A stretch of DNA of 64,000 nt from Bog-159 sp963707465 (GTDB lineage Bacteria; Acidobacteriota; Terriglobia; Bryobacterales; Bryobacteraceae). The notes beneath the pieces were generated by a model that was not told the origin of the DNA, ran no database searches, and saw only the letters and a program-made list of their open reading frames with translations. The stretch spans positions 868,001 to 932,000 of the forward strand of contig CAVPQK010000015.1 in the NCBI GenBank assembly GCA_963707465.1. Direction: 5' to 3'. Both the position numbers and the translations under genes were made by a program. Within the stretch, counting starts at the first letter, position 1; each line of letters starts with the position of its first letter. Positions 42,262 through 50,701 of this stretch are shown piece by piece.

Positions 42262-43107
42262 TTAGATGGCATCGAACTTATCCGCGTGATGCGCGATACG
42301 GGCGAAGGCGAGGGCGGGGTCGTGGGCAAAGGCGCAAATCCACTCGCCGCGGGCGGCCTCGGCGAGCCAGTGGAGCTTGCTGTCTATGGATTGGACCGGA
42401 TCCAGATCGAAGGCCGCGACCCAGGTGGGGGTGACATGGACGGCGGTGGGGACCAAGTCCGTCAGGAAGCAGAAGGTGCGGCCCTGGGATGAGGCGGTGA
42501 CGATCATCATGTCGGGCGTGTGGCCGGGAGCGAGGCGCAGCCAGACTCCAGGCGCCACTTCAGTGTCCTGATCGATCAGGCGCATGCGCCCAGCATCCAC
42601 GAGCGGATCGTAATTCGCATCGATGTAGGCCACGCTATCGCGCGGATGGCGGCGGTGGGCGTGCTCCCACTCGCCGCGCCGCGTGTAATAGGTGGCGCGG
42701 GGGAAGGCGGGACGCGCGACGCCTTGGGTGAGGATGGTGTTCCAGCCGCAATGGTCCCAATGGAGATGGCTGTTGACCACGATATCGATGCGCTCGGGAT
42801 CGATGCCCGCGGCGGCGATGGTTTCGGGCAGCGGCACAGGCGTGGGAGGCAGCTTCATGCGCTCGCGCCGGCGCGCATCCAGCTTGTCACCGCCGCCGGT
42901 ATCGAGCAGGATGGTGTGCTCGCCGGTTTCCACGATGTAGCAGTTGAAGCCCAGCGGCAGGCGGTTCAGATCGTCCGGCGGCGAGTGACGGCTCCAGAGC
43001 GTCTTGGGAACGACGCCGAACATGGCGCCGCCATCCCACCAATAAATATCTTCGCGGACGAGGGTGATGCGAAAGCCGCCGAGTTCGATGGCAGGCGGGG
43101 CGGACAT
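42262..43107 (-). CDS. MBL-fold metallo-hydrolase
   Basis: The 281-residue protein has the metallo-beta-lactamase metal site SHLHWDHCGWN near residue 115 (HxHxDH), GHTPDMM with the third His near 195, and further metal-ligand candidates at LTDLVPTAVH near 215. The N-terminal half (FNCYIVETGEHTILLDTGGG) matches quorum-lactonase/hydrolase-type MBL proteins such as AhlD-like enzymes, although substrate cannot be deduced. Its ATG is 3 bases after the YtxH stop codon, so the two are co-transcribed. Confidence 0.9.
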   Translation of the reverse strand: MSAPPAIELGGFRITLVREDIYWWDGGAMFGVVPKTLWSRHSPPDDLNRLPLGFNCYIVETGEHTILLDTGGGDKLDARRRERMKLPPTPVPLPETIAAAGIDPERIDIVVNSHLHWDHCGWNTILTQGVARPAFPRATYYTRRGEWEHAHRRHPRDSVAYIDANYDPLVDAGRMRLIDQDTEVAPGVWLRLAPGHTPDMMIVTASSQGRTFCFLTDLVPTAVHVTPTWVAAFDLDPVQSIDSKLHWLAEAARGEWICAFAHDPALAFARIAHHADKFDAI

Positions 43108-43110
43108 GTG

Positions 43111-43395
43111 CTAGAGGCCGCGGACCAGTTTGCGGCCGCGGTCGAAAAGGTCGGCGGCGTCCTCCACCAGTTGGCGGCCCTTGTCGATCATTTCCTTGCT
43201 GCGGTCGTAAACTTCCTTGCTTGTATCGGTGACGGCTTCCTTGCCCTGTTGGGTCTTGTCGGAAATGATTTTGCGGGTTTTCTTGCCGCTCTGGGGAGCG
43301 AGCAATATGGCCGCGGTCATGCCCACGACGGCACCGGCGACGAACCAGCCGATATTGTTCGCGAGATTATCTTGCGCGTCTTCCTGATCGAACAT
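43111..43395 (-). CDS. YtxH domain-containing protein
   Basis: The 94-residue protein has the YtxH pattern: a glycine-rich membrane helix (IGWFVAGAVVGMTAAILLAP) ending in the signature LAPQSGKKTRK, then a long charged amphipathic helix (KEVYDRSKEMIDKGRQLVED). The family is linked to general stress in Bacillus but its biochemical role is unknown. It is the first gene of a two-gene unit with the MBL hydrolase. ATG at 43395 follows GGGAGG. Confidence 0.88.
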   Translation of the reverse strand: MFDQEDAQDNLANNIGWFVAGAVVGMTAAILLAPQSGKKTRKIISDKTQQGKEAVTDTSKEVYDRSKEMIDKGRQLVEDAADLFDRGRKLVRGL

Positions 43396-43452
43396 GCGAA
43401 CCTCCCTGATGATCCAAGTTCTATTTTAAGCCATCGGAGTTATGCTGGAGGC

Positions 43453-43734
43453 ATGCAAACCAAACCGGATGCTTCGCACGAGATGGACATGGTTACGCTT
43501 TTCAGCTCTTCCAGTCACGATGCGGAGATGGAGGCGATGCAGATCCACGGCGTGATGGAGGCGAACGGCATCTCATCCATCGTGGTGGGGACGAGCACGC
43601 TGCCGGTGCTGGAATTCGAGGTGCAGGTGCCGCGGGAGAATCTGGAAGAGGCGCAGCGGATTTTGGCTGAGGCGCAGGCTGCCGGGCCAGAGGGAGCGGC
43701 GGAGGCGGAGGCGGCTGGAGAAGAGGGCGCGTAG
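43453..43734 (+). CDS. DUF2007-like small protein
   Basis: The 93-residue protein starts at ATG 43453 after GGAG. The core VTLFSSSSHDAEMEAMQIHG...NGISSIVVG...LEFEVQVPRENLEEAQRIL matches the DUF2007/putative signal-transducing fold (a small alpha-beta domain that often ends in Ala/Glu-rich sequence). The last ~20 residues are Ala/Glu/Gly low complexity. The much longer open frame upstream (from 42520) is a shadow of the MBL gene and is not used. Function unknown. Confidence 0.75.
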   Translation: MQTKPDASHEMDMVTLFSSSSHDAEMEAMQIHGVMEANGISSIVVGTSTLPVLEFEVQVPRENLEEAQRILAEAQAAGPEGAAEAEAAGEEGA

Positions 43735-43832
43735 CCGGAGGCCGGGTATTTGCCGATGGGGGCGCCCTGCCAGAAATCCGGCGGCCAGGCGCCGATTTCG
43801 CCGGAAAATCGCAACTCTTCGACCGGCAAGAA

Positions 43833-43884
43833 GGCGGCCTGAGAGGCCGCCGCAGGCCGAGAGCTAGCCGAGAGCCTGCCCCAC
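43833..43884. repeat. paired-hairpin interspersed repeat, copy 6 (extended loop)
   Basis: GGCGGCCT-GAG-AGGCCGCC then GCAGGC ... GCCTGC running into CCCAC. The second loop holds an extra CGAGAGCTAGC segment, as if part of the arm were duplicated. It lies 36 bases from the MtrB-like stop codon. Confidence 0.85.
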
Positions 43885-43920
43885 CTTGCTGGAGAAGTAA
43901 GCCGCGCCGGATGCGCTCTC

Positions 43921-45963
43921 TTAGAACGCCCAAGTGACGCTGGTGTATCCGGTGTTGGCGTGATAGCCCTGGTAAAACGATTCGAGGCCGAACTCCTCGT
44001 GATAGTTGTAATACTGCCAGCCCGCGTTCCAGCGCAGCTTCTCGCGCAGCCGGATGGAGACGCGCGCCAGCGGCGCCTGGTAGCTCAATGGGAACGTTTG
44101 CACCGGGGCAAAGATCAGCGTGGTGGGATCGGTGGCGCCGGCCGGAGCGGCCGAGGCGCGGCCATCGCCTGTATCCATGGTGATGGTATAGCCCAGGTAG
44201 AGATCGACACGCTTGGCCACCAGGAAGCGCGCCACGAGGTTGGCCGCATGGATGTTGCTGATGTAAATCTGATTGCTGGCGAGCGCCGAGGCCGCGTCGA
44301 TCCCAGCGAAAAACATGACGCCGGAGAGCGAATCCAGGTGCAGCTTCGAATAACTCGCGTCCAGCGTGAGCCAGTCGCGCGGCGCCCAGGCGGCATTCGC
44401 ACTGTAGTTTCGCGCGTGCGAGCTATAACTGGTCAAAGTCACTGAGTTGTTATTGTAGTTCTCCTTGTAAGCCGCGCCCAGAGTCAGCTTCTTGACGCGG
44501 TACTCGAAGCGTCCGCCCAGGGCGATGTAGTTACGATCGCTTACCGGAGTGAAGGGATGGTTCGCGTGGCCGGCCTCGCTCTCGAAGTTGATGGTCATGG
44601 CCTTCAACGGCTTGATCCGGACGCCCAACAAGCCGGTCTGCTGGGTATTCGATTGCTCGTACGTCGCGCCGCTGAGCGGCCCGGGAATCGCGTAGTCTTC
44701 GATATCCTCGATGCGCCGCTCGGAGTAATGATAGCCGCCATAGAATGACAGCCAGCGCTTCACGCGATAATGCAGATCCGTGGCGTTGGCGATGCTGCGC
44801 AGCCCCAGGTACCGGAAGGAGATGAAATCGGTTGTCTCGGCCGCCAGGTTGAACTGGGCGTAGTCGGAGGTGCCGTCGATGCGCGTGCTGTTTACCGAGG
44901 TGTTGTTCACCAGCGTCAGGCTGGAACTGGGGAATACGCTGACGGAGAGATCGCCGGTCAACTGCGGACGCGACGCATCGCCGCCCACCTGGACCTGCTG
45001 GTTCTGCGCGCCCAGGGGCGTTCCGCCGAAGGCGTTCTCATTGAGGATAAAGTTGCCCTTTCCATCCAGGTAGGTCAGGCGCCCGTTTACGGCAAACGTT
45101 TTGGCGCTGCGGTTAAGATTTCCCAGCCAGTAGGGACTCGTGCCGCGATACGGCGCCGAGCGCTGAAACTGATTCAGAGTCACTCCGGTGGACGGATTGT
45201 CTCCCGATTCGGTCCCGTCTTCCTGATAGCCGGTGTCGTCTTTGAAGAACGACCACGTATGCAGCAGAGTGAGCTTGAAGCCGGCCAGGTCCACGTCCGC
45301 GCCGAGGCGGAATTCGTTCTGCTGGGTGCGCACGTTTTCGAAGACCGGGAATTCGTTACCCGCCGTGCCGCAATAAAGGCTGCCATTCAAACACAATTGT
45401 ACGGTGGAAAGCGCCGGGCCATCCTGCGTGTTGCGGCTGTAGCCCATGTGAAACTGGATCTTGGACTGCGGCAGCAGGGTCAGATTGTGGTCCTGCATAT
45501 GGCGGCTGGTGTCCATCAGGTGCAGGCCTCCGGCGACGGGGAGGCCGGGATTGAAGTAGTCGTCCAGCCGCCACAGCATGTCATAGCGATATAGCTTGTT
45601 TTTTTCCACGCGCAGAGTGACGGACTGATACGGATCGTTACCCAGGCCAATGGTGGTGAGCACGATCTGGTCGAACCAACGCCCATGGCCATCGCGCGAG
45701 TTCACGCTGAGATCGCCGCTGAGCAGGCGTATGCCGTCGCCGTAGTTTACATCGCTGCGATAGGTTCCCACGCTGCCATTGACTAGCGCGAAGCGGTAGC
45801 CGGTTTCGAACGAGTCAGTCACGTTGTAGTCGCCGGTGTTCTCGCCGCGCGGAGAGCCAGCCTGGTCCGGGGTGGGCGCCATCGGCTGCTGTGCCAGCGC
45901 CGCGCCCGCCAGCAGAATCAATCCGGTTAGAAGCGCCTTATAAGTTATCGGCGTGATTCCCAT
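43921..45963 (-). CDS. outer-membrane beta-barrel, MtrB/PioB-like
   Basis: The 680-residue protein has a signal peptide (MGITPITYKALLTGLILLAG) and then a long series of alternating amphipathic strands ending in an aromatic residue (YTSVTWAF), as in outer-membrane barrels. Strand features such as LTYLDGKGNFILNENAFGG and SVSVFPSSSLTLVNNTSVNS recur. Its length and direct link (9 bases) to a decaheme cytochrome gene place it with MtrB/PioB-type porin-sheaths, which hold a decaheme cytochrome inside the barrel to carry electrons across the outer membrane. No N-terminal CxxC pair, seen in Shewanella MtrB, is visible. No MtrC-like outer cytochrome gene is present in the window. Confidence 0.78.
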   Translation of the reverse strand: MGITPITYKALLTGLILLAGAALAQQPMAPTPDQAGSPRGENTGDYNVTDSFETGYRFALVNGSVGTYRSDVNYGDGIRLLSGDLSVNSRDGHGRWFDQIVLTTIGLGNDPYQSVTLRVEKNKLYRYDMLWRLDDYFNPGLPVAGGLHLMDTSRHMQDHNLTLLPQSKIQFHMGYSRNTQDGPALSTVQLCLNGSLYCGTAGNEFPVFENVRTQQNEFRLGADVDLAGFKLTLLHTWSFFKDDTGYQEDGTESGDNPSTGVTLNQFQRSAPYRGTSPYWLGNLNRSAKTFAVNGRLTYLDGKGNFILNENAFGGTPLGAQNQQVQVGGDASRPQLTGDLSVSVFPSSSLTLVNNTSVNSTRIDGTSDYAQFNLAAETTDFISFRYLGLRSIANATDLHYRVKRWLSFYGGYHYSERRIEDIEDYAIPGPLSGATYEQSNTQQTGLLGVRIKPLKAMTINFESEAGHANHPFTPVSDRNYIALGGRFEYRVKKLTLGAAYKENYNNNSVTLTSYSSHARNYSANAAWAPRDWLTLDASYSKLHLDSLSGVMFFAGIDAASALASNQIYISNIHAANLVARFLVAKRVDLYLGYTITMDTGDGRASAAPAGATDPTTLIFAPVQTFPLSYQAPLARVSIRLREKLRWNAGWQYYNYHEEFGLESFYQGYHANTGYTSVTWAF

Positions 45964-45972
45964 GGCCGTCTC

Positions 45973-46887
45973 TTAGCGGAAGAAGTAACCATCGCTGTTC
46001 GACCCATGAATGCGCACGTGGCAGAGCGTGCAGCGCTGATAGCGCGGGTCGAGCATGTTATGCGTGTTCGACAGCGCGGGGATGCCGTTGTTGCGCGTGC
46101 CGAAGCCATTCGCGCCGTTATGGCAGCGCAGGCACAGGGTGAAGACCACCGGCCGCACAAGCAGCTTGGCGTTGGTCGATCCATGCGGCATGTGGCACAC
46201 GCCGCATCCCTCCACCCGGACCGGCGGATGCTCGTAGGCGAATGGCCCGCGCTTATCCGCGTGACATTTCAGACAGGGCTCCTGGTTGCCCTCCGCGCGC
46301 TCGACCATGTTTTGCCCGTCAGCCATACCCCAGGTGGGGGCGGACGCGCCGTGCGGATTGTGACAGTCCGTGCAGGCCATGAAGCCCTCGTTCACGCGAT
46401 GTTTGAAAGGCATGGAAAACTGCGCGCGGACATCGGCGTGGCAGCCGTAGCACAGCTCAGTCTGTTTTTTCGCCAGAAGGAATTTGGCAGCCGGGGATTT
46501 GTGAATGGAGTGACAATTGGTACACACGACGTCGGCGAGGGAATGCTGCGAGCGCCGCATATTGGCCTTTGAAAAATCGCGCGCGTGGCAATTCAGGCAG
46601 GTGTCCAGCACTTCTTTGGGACCCATGAGGGAGAACGCGCGCGGAATCGTGGTTTTGCCGCCGCGCGCTTCCACATGCGCCTTCCCGGGCCCGTGACAGC
46701 CTTCACATCCGGTGCGCTCGGGCGGCTGATCGCCGCTCGCGATGCTTTTGTAGTGTGGATTCTTGTAGAAGTTGAACCAGACGTCGGCGTGACAAGTCTT
46801 ACATACGGCGCTGCCGGTGTAGTTGTCCGCCGCTATCGCGGGCAAGCAGAGAACGCAGGCGGAGAACAGGAGCAGCCATCTGGACAC
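45973..46887 (-). CDS. decaheme c-type cytochrome (DmsE/MtrA-like)
   Basis: The 304-residue protein has a signal peptide (MSRWLLLFSACVLCLPAIAA) and exactly ten CxxCH haem sites: CKTCH, CEGCH, CLNCH, CTNCH, CYGCH, CTDCH, CLKCH, CGVCH, CLRCH and CTLCH. Spacing and the opening YTGSAVCKTCHADVWFNFYK fit the DmsE/MtrA family, whose members sit inside an MtrB-type barrel. The start is GTG at 46887; GGGAG lies just before it. It is preceded by a response regulator gene 52 bases upstream and followed by the barrel gene 9 bases downstream, all on one strand. Direction of electron flow and external partner are unknown. Confidence 0.95.
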   Translation of the reverse strand: MSRWLLLFSACVLCLPAIAADNYTGSAVCKTCHADVWFNFYKNPHYKSIASGDQPPERTGCEGCHGPGKAHVEARGGKTTIPRAFSLMGPKEVLDTCLNCHARDFSKANMRRSQHSLADVVCTNCHSIHKSPAAKFLLAKKQTELCYGCHADVRAQFSMPFKHRVNEGFMACTDCHNPHGASAPTWGMADGQNMVERAEGNQEPCLKCHADKRGPFAYEHPPVRVEGCGVCHMPHGSTNAKLLVRPVVFTLCLRCHNGANGFGTRNNGIPALSNTHNMLDPRYQRCTLCHVRIHGSNSDGYFFR

Positions 46888-46939
46888 ACTCCCAATATAG
46901 GCGAAAAATCGCTAAACACCTGCAAATTCTGAGACCCGC

Positions 46940-47593
46940 CTAATTGCCCAGGCGGATGATCTTCTTCTGGATGGCGTATTGCACCAGTTGCGCCTTATTG
47001 TGAATGTCGAGCTTGCGCATCAGGTTGAATTTGTGCGCCTCAATGGTCTTGACACTCAGGTCCAGCGTGCCGGCGATCTCTTTAACGGAATTACCCTCCG
47101 CCAGGAATTTGAGGACCTCCAATTCCCGCCGCGTCAAGGTGTTAAACCGCGGGCTGGTGGCCGAGCGAACCCGGCTGCGGAAATCGTCAACCACATGCGA
47201 GAGCATGCGCGGGCTCAGATAACTCCCTCCGCGGTGTACTTCGCCTATGGCCGAAACCAGTTGCTCCGCCGGACTGTCCTTCAGCAGGTAGCCGCTGGCG
47301 CCCGCCTCCATGCTCTCGGCCAGGTAGTCGTCATCGTCGTACATGGTCAGGAACAGCACTTTGGTCTCAGGCCGGCCTTTGCGGATCTGGCGCGTGGCTT
47401 CGAAGCTGCTCAAGCCGGGCATGCTGACGTCCATCAGCACCACGTCCGGCCGGAGTTCGGCGGCCTGCGTGACGGCATCGGCCGCGTTGGCAGCCTCGCC
47501 CACGACCTCCAGATCCGGTATAGCGGAAAGCAGGGTCTTAATTCCCTGCCGAAAAAGGGTGTGATCGTCGGTTAGTAGCGTTCGAATTGCCAT
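46940..47593 (-). CDS. NarL/FixJ-type response regulator
   Basis: About 217 residues from ATG 47593 (MAIRTLLTDDHTLFRQG); the open frame runs upstream but is not family-like. The receiver domain has acidic residues DD at 9-10, the phospho-acceptor Asp in VVLMDVSMPG near 54 and the conserved Lys in YLLKDSP near 104. A LuxR-type HTH follows near 150-210 (LTRRELEVLKFLAEGNSVKE then LDLSVKTIEAHKFNLMRKLD). The sensor kinase gene ends 41 bases upstream, so they are a cognate pair. The downstream cytochrome-barrel genes are the likely target. Confidence 0.95.
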   Translation of the reverse strand: MAIRTLLTDDHTLFRQGIKTLLSAIPDLEVVGEAANAADAVTQAAELRPDVVLMDVSMPGLSSFEATRQIRKGRPETKVLFLTMYDDDDYLAESMEAGASGYLLKDSPAEQLVSAIGEVHRGGSYLSPRMLSHVVDDFRSRVRSATSPRFNTLTRRELEVLKFLAEGNSVKEIAGTLDLSVKTIEAHKFNLMRKLDIHNKAQLVQYAIQKKIIRLGN

Positions 47594-47634
47594 AGTCGCC
47601 TCATGCAGTCCTGGCGGACTGGAGCCGAGGATGG

Positions 47635-49167
47635 CTAATGGCGTGGGATCGGTAGCCGCATCGCAATCGTGGCTCCATGTCCGGGGCTGCTGCGGATCTC
47701 CAGGCAGCCTCCCATCAGGGCGACGCGTTCGCGCATGCCATTCAACCCAAAGGACTTTGATTGAGCCACCGCGCACTCTACATCGAATCCGACGCCATCA
47801 TCCTCGACGTTCAGTTCCAATAATGTATCGGTGGAACGGAGGAAAAGGTTTACATGCGTAGCCCCGGAGTATTTGGCGATATTCTGGAAGCATTCCTGGA
47901 CTACCCGGTAAATGGCGGTTTCGGTTTCGCGCGGCAGCGGCGCGGCATTCGGACACATCCGGACATGCAGCTTAATAGGATAGAGCCTGCGGAAACGGGC
48001 GGCCAGATGGCGGATGGCTGCCGACAGGCCCAATTCCTCGACCGTCAACGGATGGAGTGCCGCGATAATGCGCCGGAGCTCAGCGATGATCCGCTCGGCG
48101 ACCTGGCGCGCCTCGGCCAGTTTCGGCTGCAGATCGGGCGGCGCCGTCTTCTGCAGCATTTCCAGGTGCAAACGCAGGAACAACAAGGATTGGCCAGCCT
48201 CGTCGTGCAGATCGCGGCTGATCCGCCGGCGTTCTTCCTCTTCGGCCTGCAGAAGATGGGCCGCCAGGGCGCGTACCTGCTGGTCGCGCGCCGCGAGATC
48301 CCGGATCAGCCGGGCGCGCTCCGCGGCGCGGAGACAGCGCTCCGCGAAGGCGTGCAGCAGATCCAACTCGCGCGGCAGCCACTGGTAGAGCGTGGCAAAC
48401 CCGAATTGGACGACTCCGGCCAGGCGCCCGTCCGAAAAAAACGGAATGGACCAGTAGGACTTAAAGATGCCGCGCATCGCCGGATCCAAAACCAGATCCT
48501 CATCCTCGGTGCCGGCTGCGATGAAGGACGGCCGTGCCAGCCGCTTCAGCACGCGCGCGGTTATCGGAGGATGGTCCGTGAGCGGGATCATGCGGCCGGC
48601 CTGCGCGCGAAACGTGCGGGTCAGGATCTGGATGAAACGGTGCAACAGATCGTCCAGGCCGGTGGCCTCCGTCTCGGCGCGCAGCAGGCCATAGAAGGCT
48701 TGTGTTTCTGCCTCGCGCACCTGGTAGTACGCCTGGTTGACGGCCAATAGGGTTCCGAAGTGCAGTTGCTGCCGGACGGTTTGGAGCGCGGCATGCTCCC
48801 GCGGGCACCACTTGGCTAGCAGGCTATCGAGTTCGCATTCGTAGTCGCGCAGGGCGTCCACCACCCCCAGCGGCGGCACGTTAAACTTGGCCAGGCGGCG
48901 GCCGTTGTAGGCCACCTGCTCGAAGAAATCGGCGACGGGGCGGCCGGCAGACGCCAGGCGCGCTGCCGCGCCCGAGGTGATCAGCAAGAGCGCCTTGAGT
49001 TGGCGCCGATCGCACGGCTGGGCCCGGGCCGCGGCTTTCAGCCGGCGCCGCAGTGCGGCATCGAGGCGCGGCAGGTATGCTTCAACCAGCCGGGAGAACT
49101 GCCCCATCTGTTCCGCCAGCGGCTGGTGGAACATGCCGGCGGCATCGGCTGGACGAGTTGTTGCCAA
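47635..49167 (-). CDS. sensor histidine kinase (HisKA_3/NarX type, cytoplasmic)
   Basis: The 510-residue protein begins at a TTG (49167) or at MFHQPLAEQM 11 codons later. No membrane helix is seen, so it is probably soluble. Residues ~10-150 are a helical input domain, and a GAF-like domain follows (~150-285). The dimerisation/phospho-acceptor helix has EEEERRRISRDLHDEAGQ with His at about residue 321, and the HATPase_c domain has ETAIYRVVQECFQNIAKYSG (N box near 425), VEDDGVGFD and GLNGMRERV. This architecture fits NarL-family kinases that sense small ligands or redox state. The cognate regulator is next in the operon. Confidence 0.93.
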   Translation of the reverse strand: MATTRPADAAGMFHQPLAEQMGQFSRLVEAYLPRLDAALRRRLKAAARAQPCDRRQLKALLLITSGAAARLASAGRPVADFFEQVAYNGRRLAKFNVPPLGVVDALRDYECELDSLLAKWCPREHAALQTVRQQLHFGTLLAVNQAYYQVREAETQAFYGLLRAETEATGLDDLLHRFIQILTRTFRAQAGRMIPLTDHPPITARVLKRLARPSFIAAGTEDEDLVLDPAMRGIFKSYWSIPFFSDGRLAGVVQFGFATLYQWLPRELDLLHAFAERCLRAAERARLIRDLAARDQQVRALAAHLLQAEEEERRRISRDLHDEAGQSLLFLRLHLEMLQKTAPPDLQPKLAEARQVAERIIAELRRIIAALHPLTVEELGLSAAIRHLAARFRRLYPIKLHVRMCPNAAPLPRETETAIYRVVQECFQNIAKYSGATHVNLFLRSTDTLLELNVEDDGVGFDVECAVAQSKSFGLNGMRERVALMGGCLEIRSSPGHGATIAMRLPIPRH

Positions 49168-49241
49168 TAGTACAGGTGGCGGGAGAGGCGGAATGTTCTC
49201 GGCCGGGATAGAATTGGTATCGGGCTTTCACAGGCATTCCG

Positions 49242-50642
49242 GTGATGCAACGAATAATTGGCTGGCGGATGGGAGCGGTTGGCGCGATTCGATTTCTGTC
49301 GATCTGCGGCCTTTGCTTTCTGCCTTTGGCGGGTTCGGGACAGGGAACCGGTCCGAACCTGACCGGTGCTTCGAACTGCACGGCGGCTGACTTTGATGTC
49401 AGCGTCCAATTCCTGAACGGGCCGGGCGATTCCTTCGCGGTCGAAATCGAAAAGCGGAACATTTCGAGCCATTCGTGCGTTTTCGATGGTCCCGAGTACG
49501 GCCCCAGCTTTGTTCCCGACCGGGTTCCCAATCATCCGCCATTCGGTCTGTGCTATGACTGCGAAAACGGCGCGCCGAAGGGCGAATCCCCTCGGCATGC
49601 TCCGCTGACTCTCATTTCGGGCCAGGTCGCGCGACAGGTGTTTCGCTGGAGAACCACACCACCGAACGAAACCGTGCAGTGTCTTCAGCCACATTGGATG
49701 AGCGGACCCGTATTGGTCGTGGCACCTTCCTTGTTGAAGCAGGTTTGCTCGGACATCGACGTCGGTCGATTCAGTCTGACCGCGCCTGGGGACGAGCGAG
49801 TCACCCGATTCCAACTAATCTCGGATAGAAGCAAGTATTACGAAGGAGAGCGTTTCTCCGTGCGGGTGTCTCTCGCCCGACCTGGTCCTGAGGCGGCTTC
49901 AACTGAGGAGAGTTGCCCCACCCTTTACCTAAGGCAAAGATCCCCGGACGGCGAGACCCGGATCGACGAAGTTCAGCCTCTTGCATTTAAAGGCTGCCGA
50001 ACCGCCGTTTTGGGACATCATCCAGGTGACTGGCATTCCGGTTTCGATCTGGACTCCGGTGCAGGCGGCAAGTGGGCGGGGATTGGAGAACACGCGATGG
50101 AGGTTTGGCAGCTGGTGGGTACTCCGGACGATGGTCCCATCCGTTTTGCTTCGTCGAATGTTTTGCGGATCGAGCTTGCCGACCCATCCGCCATACCGCG
50201 CAAATGGGGGCCGCGCCAAAAGGGTGTCGCCGCGGACATTACCCTGGATAAGGAGAAGTTTCAGATCGGGGAAGACGTCCCACTGCATATGGCGGTTGAG
50301 AATTTTGGTGCTGAGGTTCCGGTCTATAGCGGGGACCCTTTGTGGGATCCCTGCTCGGTCGTGAGCCTGGAAGTTCGCGACGCTTCGGGGCATTCGCTGC
50401 CTGTGAGCGAACGGTTCCCGAGTTTTTCCATTTGCACCGGCCATGGGTTCGGGCCGAGGCCTTATGCGAAAGGCAAGGTGGTTCCGCTGGAGCGCACGCT
50501 GGGGGGAGAAGGATGGCTGCCAAGCCACGCCGGCACTTATACCGTCGTGGTCACCTGGGCGCCGTGCGCCGGCGCAAAAGCGGATCTGAAGCCCTACGCG
50601 GTGGTGCAGGCCGTCGCGACCATAGACGTGCTTCCCAAATGA
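49242..50642 (+). CDS. exported hypothetical protein
   Basis: The 466-residue protein has a leader (IRFLSICGLCFLPLAGSGQG) after a GTG (49242) or ATG (49245) start. Beta-rich segments with several cysteines suggest immunoglobulin-like domains: a first domain with FDVSVQFLNGPGDSFAVEIE, and two others with ERFSVRVSLARPGPEAAS and EDVPLHMAVENFGAEVPVYS. The latter patterns recall intracellular/bacterial Ig-like domains with a conserved N-F-G turn. No enzymatic motif is visible and I do not recognise a named family. It is divergent from the kinase operon. Confidence 0.6.
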   Translation: MMQRIIGWRMGAVGAIRFLSICGLCFLPLAGSGQGTGPNLTGASNCTAADFDVSVQFLNGPGDSFAVEIEKRNISSHSCVFDGPEYGPSFVPDRVPNHPPFGLCYDCENGAPKGESPRHAPLTLISGQVARQVFRWRTTPPNETVQCLQPHWMSGPVLVVAPSLLKQVCSDIDVGRFSLTAPGDERVTRFQLISDRSKYYEGERFSVRVSLARPGPEAASTEESCPTLYLRQRSPDGETRIDEVQPLAFKGCRTAVLGHHPGDWHSGFDLDSGAGGKWAGIGEHAMEVWQLVGTPDDGPIRFASSNVLRIELADPSAIPRKWGPRQKGVAADITLDKEKFQIGEDVPLHMAVENFGAEVPVYSGDPLWDPCSVVSLEVRDASGHSLPVSERFPSFSICTGHGFGPRPYAKGKVVPLERTLGGEGWLPSHAGTYTVVVTWAPCAGAKADLKPYAVVQAVATIDVLPK

Positions 50643-50701
50643 GGTGGTGCAGGGCGCCAGTATCAATTTTTGTTTGGAGGGCCTTGTTATCCTGGCATAA
50701 T

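Noticed and set aside
42520..43452. Upstream extension of the DUF2007-like gene
   Set aside because: The open frame runs antisense through the MBL gene; the ATG at 43453 with GGAG gives the family-like protein.
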